A stretch of DNA of 64,000 nucleotides from Steinernema hermaphroditum (GCA_030435675.1 CM059624.1:2070769-2134768); one strand, 5' to 3'; positions 8,701-20,394 are shown, counted from the first letter of the stretch. A program made the numbers and translations. The notes: generated by a model not told the origin, from the letters alone.

Positions 8701-9326
8701 CGCTGGCCATTGTTTGAAGGATGTAGTTCATGGTGGCTTGCAAAGCGGAAGCTGACCGGAGCTCGTGGGGCAACGGGTGTTCCTGATCGGCTGCACTACG
8801 ACTGTACTCTGTTATGAACTTTGCAAAATCCGGATTGCCCGAGGCATCGCACTCGTAGGAGTGAACCGCATTTTGAACAATGCGACGGTAACGCTCCTTT
8901 TCCGAACAGTAGCTGTCACAAGTCCCCTAAATTGCCAGACTGCTCTAGTAATAGATCTTGCCATTGATATTACCTCAACCACTGCAGCGTGAACGTCGTT
9001 GCCCAGTTCTTCCTTGCGTACTTGCTGTAAGATGTTGTCACGTCGCTTGAAGATCTCATAACGGTCCATCGGTAAAGGACAGTGTTGTCCACAGAGAGCC
9101 TTCAGGGAGCGCACTAAATTCGAACAATTACTGTGATCAAACGGAGGTAAAGCACTATAACATGTGAAAATGAAACAGCTGACATACATGACCTAATCCA
9201 TGTACAATTTCAAACTGAGAACTCAAAAAACTTACGATGCTCGCTTATTTTATTCTTTGGAAGGTCCACATCGCTGCGAGCCTGTCCATGCTTCTTTGCT
9301 CTTCGCCCATTTCGAAGGGACATCAT
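5792..9326 (-). CDS. SAC3/GANP-family mRNA export protein (MCM3AP-like)
   Basis: Exons (high to low): 8974-9154, 8225-8926, 8103-8180, 7427-8059, 7261-7379, 7035-7211, 6807-6989, 6558-6762, 6236-6512, 6137-6190, 5966-6028 and 5792-5841. A possible first exon has ATG at 9326 three bases after an acceptor (trans-splice-like), but its phase does not join cleanly. The SAC3 core reads GTCDSYCSEKERYRR, then FITEYSR...PHELRSASALQATMNYIL and a helical PCI-like stretch ending in FFSEVRANAIISI.SAYRGK. A Pro/Ser/Phe-rich linker, a coiled coil (EEAARVAKEKEIEAARR...) and a C-terminal helical region follow. GANP/SAC3 proteins scaffold the TREX-2 complex at nuclear pores in mRNA export. The last two exons are short and less certain. 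Confidence 0.82.
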
Positions 9327-10893
9327 CCCCTACAAAGTGGAAGGCTAGTTAGTATTCAATACAACAACCGCGACAAAATGCAACACGAAATTAATGTAGT
9401 ACTTTAAACGGATAAGCACTGACGCCTTACATTATGACGAACAAGAAGTTGACACCTTGCAACACTTATTTCCGATGAACGCATTTGTATCAAAGCGGCA
9501 AAGCCGAGAGATGAAAATATCGTAGTGTTGCATAAGCGCAGGGAAGTCGTGGTCGGATCATACTTAAAGCACCGATCTGAACTAAACGTACTTTCATTGA
9601 AGCCACGCATATTTTCCGAAAGAAACTGGCACAAAACAACGTCACATTCATACAGTTACCGCAACTACACTCCGCTCAAAAGCTATGTTCGTTTTGGACG
9701 AGACGAGACAAGATTAGGACGAGAGGAGACAGCTTTTCGCCCCGTTTTGCTTTTGCAGCGCTGCCGCAGGCCGATTTGCTGCCCAAGCCAAATTGCTGCC
9801 TTCAGGGTGTTCGTGGCGGGTCCACCCGGCAGATCTGCTTCCTTCTCCAAGCCAACTTGCTGTCCTCGCATTTCTAACCGTTTTCGTGTGTTTTCTTACT
9901 ATTAGTTTTGAGTCTGGATATTACTATTGGCATGTCTGAAAAAGAACAGACCGCACGCGACGGCGCTGACTGTTCGCAGCAGAAACGTTGTGTGCGGTCT
10001 TGACCGAGCGTTGTACCTAGCTTGTAACGACTAGGCCAAGCCCTCAAATTTCCTAGGAAACGGCTTTAAAACGTTAAAAACACGATAAAATAGTGTGTCA
10101 CAAAGTTTTGACGTCAAAAAAGATGCAAAACGGTGACTCGGAAGCCACGAAGCTACAGGTGCGGGGAGTGGGAAGAAAATCGGCCTACAACAGCGCCTAT
10201 TGCGCTTCCCACCGTACCCTTTCTCCGGCTAGCCGCGTCGGGACCCACCGCCAGTTGGAGCGACTCCGCTGAATATTCATTTTGCTTGTGGAAGGACGCA
10301 CAATTTCAAAGGCATTTCCATTGGCGGAAGGTGCGCGCCAGTATATCTCGTCCGCTCTCGCACGAAAGTTCAAATTTGCACGGCGTGCGAGGGCGGAAGC
10401 ATTTTCGCGTTCATGGCGAAAGCCACACCGTAGAAATGGATAAACTTTCTCAGTTCGCATCCAATCTGCTCCAGATTGGTCACAAAATGCTCAGCAGTGA
10501 ATTTTCTATGTCGGATATTTGGTCATGATTCTTTGAAAATTGAAAAATGGGTCCTCCATCCCCTCACGGTTTAAAGTGAGGCCGATGGCTGCATTGCCTT
10601 TTGCGTTCTAATCTCCTGTTTGACTAAATACCGTTCATCTGAGCTTCTTTCGCGATGACTTGGTCAAGACTCACGCTTCAAATCAGTATAACATCGCTGA
10701 GAGCACTGGCAAGTCTTGGTTCTGTTTCAGATCTCAGAGATCTCATCGCTTTCTTCGAGGCGACTGGTTTGAATTGTGGTCACGATCATCTTGTCTTGAC
10801 ACCACTTCTTTAAAGAAATTGCATCGCGTCGCATTGAAAATCCTCATTTAACCGATCACTCGGATCTTTTACCGCTACACATCAATCTTCACC
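9327..10893. other. Divergent intergenic region
   Basis: This region separates the SAC3 gene (-) from the exonuclease gene (+) and must hold both promoters. No convincing coding exon, tRNA or repeat is seen. The block 10130-10440 is GC-richer than its surroundings. Confidence 0.4.
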
Positions 10894-13767
10894 ATGACAT
10901 CGGCTCCAAACATCGAAAAATTCTGCAAAGAAATGAACACTATTTTGAAAGCGAAGAATGAAAAAGAAGAGGAACAGAAAGTGGTGCCTTCCAAGAAGTC
11001 GAAAAAGAAGGGAGGACATTCCTCGAAACTCCCTGAATCACCCAAGAAGACGACCGTCAAAAAACGACTATTGTCTCTTTTCAGTGATGCAGAGGATCCA
11101 CCGGCAGTTCTCCTCGAAATCTTAGCGTTGAGCGGCAAAACTCTTTTTGAATTAGTTTTGGCCACCTTTCAAGAATGGTTCCGTAGAAAGGGCAACTCGG
11201 AAAAGGTCCAAGGATTGTTGAATACGTCTATCAAGGTATGACGCTCATATGATTAAACAACTAATTGCACACCTTAGATCCAAGCTTACGAGTTATGTGC
11301 CGAAAAAACGAAGTCGATTCTTAAAGTGGATCTGGTACTTAAGTACTTCAGACCCTTCGCTGGGATTTTCAAGTTTGATCGAGAGATTCTGGAGCCTCAT
11401 TTCAAGGTAACCGAGATGCCATTCGTTAAGTTGATATTTGGCCTTAACCATGGAACTCCTCAACCTATGAACATTGGTGACCCCCCACCTAATGAGCACA
11501 TCTGAAGGCAGTGATTTCAGTGGGGGTATAGCTCAGGGGTAGAGCGCTCGCTTAGCATGCGAGAGGGCTGGGGTTCGAATCCCCATACTTCCAGAACTTT
11601 TTGTGAACTTCGCTGTTTTAGTTGTTATTAATCACGATCTTCAAAATTCATTTTTATTTTGAAAAAAGTGGCAAAATAAAGCAAAAATCCAAACATTCAA
11701 AATCAAAACGGTATGCGTCTGAGGGGAATCGAACCCCTGTCGATTGCTTGGAAGGCAACCATGCTGACCATTACACCACAGACGCGCTGACTTCGGCTAC
11801 GTTCAATCCGTATACAATCCGACAAGAATTTAAATTGTTTTCAGACCTTCCTATCGTCTTTCAACTATATCGCAGCTGCAGCGTTTATCTGTTATGGCGA
11901 CCGTTCGCTGATTGAAAGTGTAAAAGACCCCATCAAAAACCTTCTTTTCCCGATCTTCATTATAACCAAATCCAACGCATCAATCCTTTATTTATTCACC
12001 GAGATGGCCAATGCATCTCCGGGTCTTAGCAAGGAATTCTGCACATTTCTGGATGATTTATTTCTGAAGTCGAAGTGCGAACTTACCACTATGGTCAAGG
12101 GATATACGTTTCCTAAAGGAGTCGATCCAATGAAACCTTTCTCCAACTTTCGGATGAGTTTCAAGAACCTGATCAAAGCGTTCAAATTCGAGAAAACCGA
12201 TTTCCCGAACTACAAGATTCAAGAGGCCGTGGACGAGATGATGTATCGATTATACACGTGCAAAAAGAATTATCAGCAATTTGAGGATCACGCTAGGGTA
12301 CGCAAAGGGTTTTTAAGACGGTTTTATAATTGTGTACATTACAGTATGCAATGACACAGGGGCACGAGCTTCAAGAGGCTTTCATCCTACGACTATTGAA
12401 GGAAAACCGTGTCGCTGAAGCTTCAAAATGGGCCCGGTATAACGATTTCCACAAACTGGTGAATCTGAAGAAGATGCCGTTCAAGATGCTCCAAGTTGAG
12501 AGCGGATATGCTTTGAAGTGAGTACTTTCATTTCAATCTTTATCCACCTCCTTGTACTATAGAAAGCCACCCCAATTAGCGGCCAAATGGATGGGAGAGC
12601 CCTACCAGTTGGAAGGCTTCACAATTCGATTCGTTAAGACGCATACGGTGAAGCAAATCAATGAGATGACCAGCATTCTCGACAATCTCGAAGATGGCAC
12701 GGTAGTCGGATGTGACACCGAAGGAGTGCCGAGCTATGTATTGGACAAATCTATCCATGAGTTAGTTCGAAAAGTGGTTTATCTTATGACAAGTGTGACT
12801 TTAGATTATCTCTTCTTCAAGTGGCTTTCGGCAAGGAAGCCTATGTCATTGATATCCTCAAGCCTAACAACAACATACCAGAATTTCAAGAAGCTTGGAG
12901 AGCTCTCCTAAACACGCTATTCTACAAAAAGAACTTTACGGTTATTGGTAAGTAATGTAAAAAGTTCGGGCTGAGCCGGGGATTGATCCCGGGACCTCTC
13001 GCACCCTAAGCGAGAATCATACCACTAGACCACTCAGCCGTGAGATCTCCGCACCAATGAAAGAAAAGTCCGTCGAGAGTTTCAATTAATTAGGTCATCG
13101 ATACCCCTGGAGGAGAAAATCATCGAGAAAAGAAGACCACCATGGCTGAGTGGTCTAGTGGTATGATTCTCGCTTAGGGTGCGAGAGGTCCCGGGATCAA
13201 TCCCCGGCTCAGCCCGAACTTTTTTCAATGCGATCTTATCCAAGCCTAATGTCATTTTATTCAGGTTGTAATCTGGCCGGTGATATCGACAGCATCGCCC
13301 AAAACTTCCCGTTCTTCAAAGACATGAAAAAGCGTGGAGTTGTTGACATTTTCCAGCATCTCAAGGCTCTCCAGAAAGCACATCCAAAGTCCAAAATTAA
13401 GCAACTTAAATGTAAGTACGTCACTTGCGATCATACACCTCATGGTTACTTCTTAGGCACCCCAGGCTTGGCCGGCATCGTCAACGCCGTCTTTCCAAAC
13501 GAGCCTCCAATGGACAAAACGGAACAGATGAGCTGTTTCCCGCAACGACCTTTGCGAAAGAAGCAGCTCGACTACGCCGCTAAGGACGCCTTCGTCTGTG
13601 TGAGGGTCTATGAAAGAATGAATGAGCTGGCGGCTGATGGAGGAGAACAAGACGGATCTAGAAAAGAAGGAGAACAAGCACATAAGGAAACAGCTGATGT
13701 GGCGAGTGTCATCTCCGATCAGTGGAGTTTGGTATCCGACCAAAATTCCATGGTGTCAGATCAGTAG
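10894..13767 (+). CDS. mut-7: 3'-5' exonuclease domain protein, EXD3/MUT-7-like
   Basis: Exons 10894-11235, 11278-11406, 11845-12297, 12345-12517, 12563-12760, 12805-12947, 13265-13411 and 13457-13767 join in phase to 631 aa. The N-terminus is lysine-rich (KKSKKKGG) and followed by a helical domain. The C-terminal half is a DEDDy exonuclease: motif I DTE in VVGCDTEG, motif II NLAGD, motif III YAAKD. MUT-7 proteins act in small-RNA pathways that silence transposons; that role is assumed from the family. Intron 11407-11844 contains a tRNA-Ala and a tRNA-Gly, and intron 12948-13264 contains a complete tRNA-Pro pair. The tail ends in SDQ repeats. AATAAA lies at 13857-13862. The symbol is by family resemblance only. 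Confidence 0.78.
11522..11593 (+). tRNA. tRNA-Ala(AGC), intronic
   Basis: 72 nt; acceptor GGGGGTA against TACTTCC with two G-T pairs, anticodon loop TTAGCAT, B box GGTTCGAATCC. It lies in an intron of the MUT-7-like gene, same strand as the host, convergent with the tRNA-Gly 120 bp downstream. Confidence 0.93.
11714..11785 (-). tRNA. tRNA-Gly(TCC), intronic
   Basis: 72 nt; acceptor GCGTCTG/CAGACGC, anticodon loop CTTCCAA (UCC), T arm AGGGGTTCGATTCCCCT. Antisense to the host MUT-7-like gene. Confidence 0.93.
12968..13039 (-). tRNA. tRNA-Pro(AGG), intronic
   Basis: Complete 72-nt copy; left arm of pair D, inside intron 12948-13264 of the MUT-7-like gene. Confidence 0.93.
13144..13215 (+). tRNA. 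tRNA-Pro(AGG), intronic
   Basis: Complete 72-nt copy; right arm of pair D, followed by GAACTTTTTT. Confidence 0.93.
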
Positions 13768-13981
13768 AGGTATATCGGATCAAAAGTCTATCGCTTCGGA
13801 TCAGTGGTGTTATGTGTCGAGTGTTTTTATCTCTGGTAAATGAAGCTAAACGGGCAAATAAAGTGAGTGATGTGGTAGTATGAGTCTATAAGACTACTAC
13901 AATACGTCGTACTGTATTTGTATAGCCCTACAAATCGTGTTCGAATTAAGCCCATTTATTTGATTGGCTTTATCTGAATGC

Positions 13982-14287
13982 TTATCCGAATCGGAGGGGG
14001 CCTCGTGGGGTGCGTCCCCATCTGGATGCGGCGCTCCGAGTGGTGGCCTCGAAGGGAATGTCGAAACGAAGAATCATGTTTCTCATGCAGGCCTTCGTGG
14101 TGCACCGTTTCTCGGGGACGGGGGCCAAGTCGTTGGATCCTTGAAGTTCCGCATCGTTAGGAGCATCGAGGTGTTCCTCGACGACCGGAGCGGATTTGGC
14201 GTAGGCAAAGCCGAGGATCTAAATCCATTTCTTGCAGCCTCTTGTTCAAGGAGCGCTTACAAGGAGACCGATGAAGAGAGTCTTCAT
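13982..14287 (-). CDS. RFamide-like secreted peptide precursor 6
   Basis: Exon 1 is 14261-14287 and exon 2 is 13982-14218, with a 42-nt intron; the precursor is 87 aa, the longest member. Signal peptide MKTLFIGLL/ILGFAYAKS. It contains a dibasic EKR site, an internal NMILRF followed by D, and ends TPRGPLRFG-stop. The TATA box is at 14329-14336 (- strand), and AATAAA follows the stop. It is tail-to-tail with the MUT-7-like gene and about 9 kb from the main cluster. Confidence 0.75.
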
Positions 14288-14328
14288 GGCGGACAGAACT
14301 GCTAATGGAGAGGAATATTGCTGTACGG

Positions 14329-14336
14329 TTTATATA
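14329..14336 (-). promoter_or_regulatory. TATA box of RFamide-like gene 6
   Basis: TATATAAA on the - strand, 42-49 bp upstream of the ATG at 14287. Confidence 0.5.
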
Positions 14337-14705
14337 CAGTGCCACGCACTTCGATAGAATGCTCATAAAACGGTTTTGGGAGAGACAAAAATGAGATTTT
14401 CTGGGAAATAATGTGTTTTGCATCTATGATCAACCAGGTGTTGGAGCCGAAAACGGACGTTTTATGTTAGCTTTACGTGATAATCCATAAAATGTTCGCA
14501 AATTATCTCTTTTAGGAGTTCTAAAGAACGATAACGTTTTAACGCAACGTCGAAAAAGATAAACACAACTTGATGTTATCCGCATTTCTGTATTTTTCTA
14601 AAGAACGCAAACGCGTCGAGATGCGTTGAGGTGCGTCGAAAACAGAAACATAACAACTTTAACTTCATATGGTCCGTATTTTCTGTATCTGTGAATAAAA
14701 AGTTC

Positions 14706-14764
14706 GGGCTGAGCCGGGACCTCTCGCACCCTAAGCGAGAATCATACCACTAGACCACTCAGCC
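14706..14764 (-). pseudogene. tRNA-Pro pseudogene, T arm deleted
   Basis: 59 nt instead of 72. The missing 13 nt lie between two CCGGG direct repeats of the T stem, as expected for slippage. The B box is lost, so Pol III transcription and folding should fail. Confidence 0.85.
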
Positions 14765-14876
14765 GTGACTAAAGCGCATCCCTGAAGGAAAAGTCCGCCG
14801 AGAGTTTCAACTAATCAGGTCATCGATAGGAGAAGAACCCTGGAGGAGAAGATCATCGAAAAGGGTGGTCCACATT

Positions 14877-14948
14877 GTCTGAGTGGTCTAGTGGTATGAT
14901 TCTCGCTTAGGGTGCGAGAGGTCCCGGGATCAATCCCCGGCTCAGCCC
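14877..14948 (+). tRNA. tRNA-Pro(AGG), acceptor mismatch
   Basis: 72 nt. The acceptor reads GTCTGAG instead of GGCTGAG, leaving a mismatch at position 2 with CTCAGCC. The rest is intact. Possibly a decaying copy. Confidence 0.8.
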
Positions 14949-15666
14949 GAATCCTTTGTAAAGTTGTTCCTGGCAATGTATACTAAAATATTATGACGTT
15001 TATTCCTTATATGAACACTTAAAAAGTTTAAACTTTGATCGAATGTCCTTCCTTTTTCTTCAGCGTTGTCCTTCTTCGATCGGTTATAGGATACGGGGAG
15101 CTGAGCGGGGATCGATATGGGGATAGGGCGATCGGAGATAGAGTTATCAAGTCGCAGTCGGGAGTTGCACGGTCAGTGTTACCAAACCACGGAGAGCGAG
15201 CACATCGATGGTTGTGCTGCTAGATTCAGCTGGAGGAATGGAAGCGATGATCATGTGATCACATGAGGATGTCGATGGTCACTGGACGGTCTCCGCACGC
15301 GACTCTATTCGTTCTCTGAAGGCGCCGCCTGGTTCGTCATCTCTAGCCGACCTCTATTGGCGCCAAAGCATTATGGGCTACAGTAGCTGTCGGAGTGCGT
15401 TACAGCGCTGTAGGATTACAGACATGCCGATGAACTACGGGATTCTGTGCTTTCCAAAGAGAATCGGAGAATCGAAGCGAGGTCGATTGTGGGTGGAGAG
15501 TCCTCTCTTCGCAGATAATCCTTTCCAATGCGATCAGTAGAGAATCTACTCCTTTAGGCTAAGGCAGATACTCGGCTCGACCCATCCAGACAATACGTTG
15601 ACTTCCACGCGCTATACACGGCAACACAGGAACACAAAAACTTTATTTAAGACAGAACTGTAACAT
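14949..15666. other. Intergenic, 3' side of SMC1
   Basis: No coding exon, tRNA or recognisable element is seen. Confidence 0.4.
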
Positions 15667-18600
15667 TCAATAAACGATAGATCCAAACGATGGCGTCAAA
15701 AATTCACAAGGGTTCTGGGAATCGCTGGAGCCTGCGTCTACGTGCTGCGAGAGGTCGTACGTGAGAATGCCGGAGACGCAGCAGTCACCGAGTTCCGGAT
15801 AGATGCCAACCAGCGCATCAGCTCGACAGTAGAACTCGTCCTTCAGTGAAATTACGATGATCTGTACATCCTTTGCAGCTCGCTGAGAAACGTAAGAGGC
15901 GACCTGAAAAGAAGATCTTAGTAAACTAGTGAGACCCGTGTTGCGACGAACCTTTCCAATATTTGTGTTATCTAAGGCTGCGTCGATCTCGTCGAGTACG
16001 AAGAACGGCGACGGTCGTCCGGCGTGGCATGCGAAGAGGAGAGCCAGCGCAGCAACGGTCTTCTCCCCGCCGCTGAGGTTGTCCACCGGCTGGAACCGCT
16101 TTCCCGGCGCTACGCCGTGGTAGCTGACGCCTCCCAGATAGGGTTCCTCCAAGTTGTCCTGGCTGAGGTATGCTTGAGCGCTCGGGTTCTGGCTTAACTC
16201 CTAAACACAGAAGAGTAAACAGCGACACTCATAGATATCAATGCGAACTTTGTAGATCTCATCAATTTTCTCTGCCACCGGATCGAAAAACTGCTGGAAT
16301 CGTTGGCATCTCTCCGCCTTCACTTTCTCGAATTGTTGTCGCGCCCTTTTCGCTCTCTTCCGAGCCTCTTCGCCTTCCGCTGTCATTTCTGTTTCGAGAG
16401 CTCTCACTTGCTCCATTCTAAACAGATCCGTAGTCCATGTCCATGTCATATGATACGCTCTACCTTTCTGCGACATTCTTGGTTGGCGCTTCTAACTTCT
16501 CCATCGCATTCTGGACCTCGGCCACTTCATTTGTCCATCTCTCCACAAGCTGTCTAATCTCATTCTCGTCCTCGATCTGTCAAACAACTGATTGATTTTC
16601 GAAAGCAAACGTCAGCTTACCATCTGATACTCTAACGGTAGTCTTTGGTAATTGATTTTTATGCGGTCTTCACTGTTATACGCGCTGCGGACAAAGCTTG
16701 ACGTGGAGGACTGAGTTGTATGGATTGTAGCAGAGGACTCTTGGGTGGACACAGATTCTTGGGTGGACACAGATTGCGAGGAAGGCTGGTCGACGTCCAT
16801 CGCTGAAATCAACCAAGTCACGTTTGACTAAACAAATCAATAAAATTACCGCTATCATCGCAGATCATAAAGTCAGCAAAGGACTGTCCGTTCAGCAACG
16901 GCAGGTCGATGCCTTCCACCTTGCACATGCCTAGCAAGGTGTGTCTTAGCCGGTGCTTGCGCGCTTTAATCTGCTCACACTCCAAAATGGAGTGATCAAG
17001 GCTGGCTCGTTCCTCTTCCGTACTGCGCAACTCAATCTTCGAAGCAGCCAACGCATCTTCCTTTTCTTTCAGGATTTCACGACTCCTCTCCAAATCTACA
17101 CGCAGTGCTTCGTATTCCACCTTCAATTTCTTCACATTTTCATCCTGAGCCGCCGCCGTTGCCTTGAGAGTTCTGAGCTGCTGCTCCAATTCTTTGACGC
17201 GCTCCGCGCCGGCCTTCTCGCGTGCGCCGTTGCCTTCAGCACTCAAGTATTCCAGCTCATCCGACAATCTATCAATTTCAGTGTCGTATTTCTTCAAAAC
17301 TTTCTGATGTTCTTCAACAAGTTTGAGCTGCTGCTCCTCGAACCCTCTAAACAGAAGAGTTAAGAACTGAATGCGTTTTAGACAGCATGCCTGATGTCTT
17401 TGATAGTTGTCGTTCTGCAAAATTCGGCGAAAATCTCATCCGTCAATGAATCGCGCTCCTTCTGGTGCTTCTCGATTTCGGTCACTCGATCATTCAGCGA
17501 GGCTTCGGCTCTCGTCCCTTCGTACTCGATAGCCTGCAACTCAGCCTCCAGGACTTCGAGGTCGGTTCGCATCCGGTTCAGCTTGTCCACGCCCACGTTC
17601 TCTCGGTCAGTCCGCGTATTCCTTAGGCGGTGCTCCATGTGCGTCAGCTGAGAGCGCTTCATCTCGACGGCTAAGTCCTTCTTCCCGCTGCGAAGTGATT
17701 CGCTCTCCTCCGCGAGTTCGGCCCGGCGTTCCTTCAGCTTTGCTAACGCCTGATCATCCCAGCGTCTCGCACGTGATTTGAGGTCCCGTCCGCCGCCAGA
17801 GATGACACCGCTTTGCAGGAACAGCGTGCCGTTCAAGGCAACGGCTTTGTGACGATCTCCACGAACTCCCTGGAACGCAAGCCTTCGAGCATCTTCTACT
17901 TCGCGGCAAACTAGCGAACTCCCGCAGGCAAATTGGACTGCCTTTCGCGCGGCCTAAACATTGACTGTGAAAGCGTGACCATGTACGTCGTATACGTACG
18001 GGTACGGTACAATGGATAACATCTAACACCAGCTTGACACCGGATGGGTCCTTGATGTCGCGAAGACTCTCGTTGATCGGATGGACATCGAGTATTGAGA
18101 GGGGAAGGAACGTCTCTGAAGCATAGCGCTGTTCTCTCAAGTAGGCGATACATTCACGGGCAGTGCTGTCGGTGTCACAAACGATGGAGTTCATGTTTCT
18201 GGCCAAAATCTGTAATATCCTTGTTTAAGATCTCGCTTATAAGACAAAACAATTGCCTTAGTAACTGCGAGTTGATAGCTTCGCTGGGAAGGCTGACAAA
18301 TATCGACGAGCCTGCCATAGACCTGGTCGGGGAACACTCGTTTCAGGTTTTCGATCGCTTCGTTTCTGCGTTTAAGACGGTTATTTTCGGCGCTGTCTCC
18401 CTGAGCGTCGCTCAGCTGTTTCGTAATAGCAGCCAGTTCCGCGTCCACTTGTTCTTGTTGTTCCTTCGAATTTCTGGCCTGAAATAACATGATCAACACC
18501 AGTTCCAGCAAATGAATTTGTGTTCGCAAAGGCCATATCTACTCTACATTTACGCCAAACAACCCAACGCACCTCTTCTTCCAGTCTTCTCAAATTTTCG

Positions 18601-20394
18601 CGTTCCTGCTCTAGTGTCACCAACTGTGACTGCTCATCCTCAGCAAGGCTCTTAACATGATGCTCATGGCTTTCGATTTCCTTCTTCTTCTGGCTGATTC
18701 TATCCTGTTGTTCCTTATTTCGTCGTTTCAGATGTTCCAGAGCGCTACGACAACACTCTTCTTGCTGTTTCTGCCGGTACAACTCGGTGTCGAGGGCGCC
18801 GCAGCGCTTTACGGCTGTTTTCTTCAGTGCCTCGTATTCTTTCATCTGAGATTCACTCAACTGCTGCATTTGCTGAGCTACTTGTTGGTGTGTGGTTACG
18901 GCGTTGGCTTTTTCCTTCTTTTTCGCTCTAAATGCACATAATATCAATGTGCAAAAACGGGACAACTGACTCAATCTTCTCCTTAACATCCGCTATTTTC
19001 TTTCCATGCGTCTCGGCCATCTTCGCAACGGTTGCCCGCAAGCGCTCCGCCTCTTTCAGCTTCTGCTCGTGGTAATTAACCTGTTTGATCGTCTTCATCA
19101 GCTGGAGTTCTTCATCATTGATCTCTTTTTGCTTATCGCCCAAGTGCTGCTCGCGTCCGCTCACTTCCCTTAGCGCTCGTTTCAGGTCACGTTGCGCGCT
19201 GCGCAGGTCACTTTCGACATTTTTCGCTTTCTGCTTGTATTCTCTGAGCTCTCGTTGCTTCCGTTCGATCAGCGCTGCAGCCTCTGTCCTCTCTCGCTCA
19301 GCATGGAAAAGTTGTAGCAGCTGGATCATCAGATTCTTCTCGTTCTAAACACAATCCAGTATAGTATTTCATTGTTCTTGATGAATCTCGTACCATCTCC
19401 TCTCGCATGGTCTTGAACTTCTCCGCCTCATCTTGCTCCATTTTGACATCGCGTTTCTCCTGCGCAACATTTCGGCACTTGTTGAGGTTCTCGTGAGCGT
19501 CAGCCTCTGCTTGTTCTAGTTCGGTCCGCAGGCGTGCGTATTCGGCTTCCAGCTCATCCGACCTGCAACACACTTAATGCAATCAAGCGTAAGAAGTATA
19601 ACTCTCACCCAGAAAGTTCTTCGAACATCTGCATCCTGCTCTTTGGCGTTTTCATGGCGACCGCCTCGATTCTTCCCTGGTACACCAGGAAGTTCTTCGC
19701 CTTTATGAACAGATTTATCGCTTCTAAGGCTGCCGTGTACTCTTGCATAGAAACGGGCAAGTCGTCGATGTGGTACTGCGAGGCGCCTTGGTATACTGCG
19801 CGGCTGAACACTGTCGTCGTACCATCGTCATTCAGATAATGTAATGCGACTTGGCAGCGGTTGGCTACCGGGAGACCTACAGAAGCTCCGTGAATCAAGT
19901 CCTGCAAAAACAACGTTGATCCTTCCAGAGTGCAAACTGTAACGTACATCGAGTTTGGAGACGCGCAGGTTGTTCGACCGCTCCCCGAGAACGAAGCTAA
20001 TGGCGTCCATGAGGTTGGACTTGCCTATAATGGCCGAAATTAAACAGATATAGCGAGATGTTGTCTGACAGACAACCACTGTCTCGGTTGGTTGTCTCAT
20101 TTCGCAAACAACCGGTCTAAAGCGATATGAGACAGTCTGCAGTTGTATCAAGTCTAGATTGTCTCATTTTGCAAATAACCGGCCAGTCAAAGATGTGTAA
20201 TTTCGTGCAAATAAAGCTGAGTATTTTGAGAGAAACCAGACACGCCGTCTACGAACCGCCATCTGCAAACCAACAACTTTCCTACCTGAGCCATTAGGGC
20301 CGATGATCGCGGTGAACCGCTTCAATGGGCCAATCGTGTGGCGATCCTTGTATGATTTGAAGTTTTCGATTTCCAGACGCTCAAGGAAACCCAT
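15667..20394 (-). CDS. him-1: Cohesin subunit SMC1
   Basis: Multi-exon gene. The N-terminus [16 protein letters not shown]...[14 protein letters not shown] carries Walker A, split by an intron after GPNGSG. A long coiled coil, a hinge ([15 protein letters not shown]) and a second coiled coil follow. The C-terminal head has the signature [15 protein letters not shown] and Walker [19 protein letters not shown]1 pairs with SMC3 in cohesin to hold sister chromatids. A Ser/Thr-Gln-rich insert is encoded near 16710-16800, at the position of the known ATM-target SQ cluster of vertebrate SMC1. Intron 1 (20025-20285) is long and repeat-bearing. Symbol by orthology to the C. elegans SMC1 gene. Confidence 0.93.
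20025..20285. repeat. SMC1 intron 1 with internal repeats
   Basis: Two imperfect direct repeats of about 27 bp (20085-20112 and 20157-20184, TTGTCTCATTT.GCAAA.AAC) and a perfect hairpin GTTGTCTGACAGACAAC near 20058. No target duplication was found. Confidence 0.45.

Larger units (their letters stand above)
12968..13215. repeat. tRNA-Pro head-to-head pair element, copy D (intronic)
   Basis: 104-bp spacer. The pair fills most of a 317-nt intron whose neighbours are 42-60 nt except for the other tRNA-bearing intron. Flanks are AAAAAGTTC and GAACTTTTT, an inverted extension of the arms. Confidence 0.88.
14706..14948. repeat. tRNA-Pro head-to-head pair element, copy E (decayed)
   Basis: 112-bp spacer with the 8-bp block seen in copy B. 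One arm has lost its T arm, and the other has an acceptor-stem mismatch. Confidence 0.85.

Noticed and set aside
10133..10528. + strand open frame of 131 codons upstream of the exonuclease gene
   Set aside because: Low-information Arg/Ser/Pro composition, no motif, no splice partner; probably GC-rich promoter DNA.
12948..13264. Target-site duplication for tRNA-Pro pair D
   Set aside because: Flanks beyond AAAAAGTTC/GAACTTTTT were compared and show no convincing direct repeat, so the insertion mechanism is left open.
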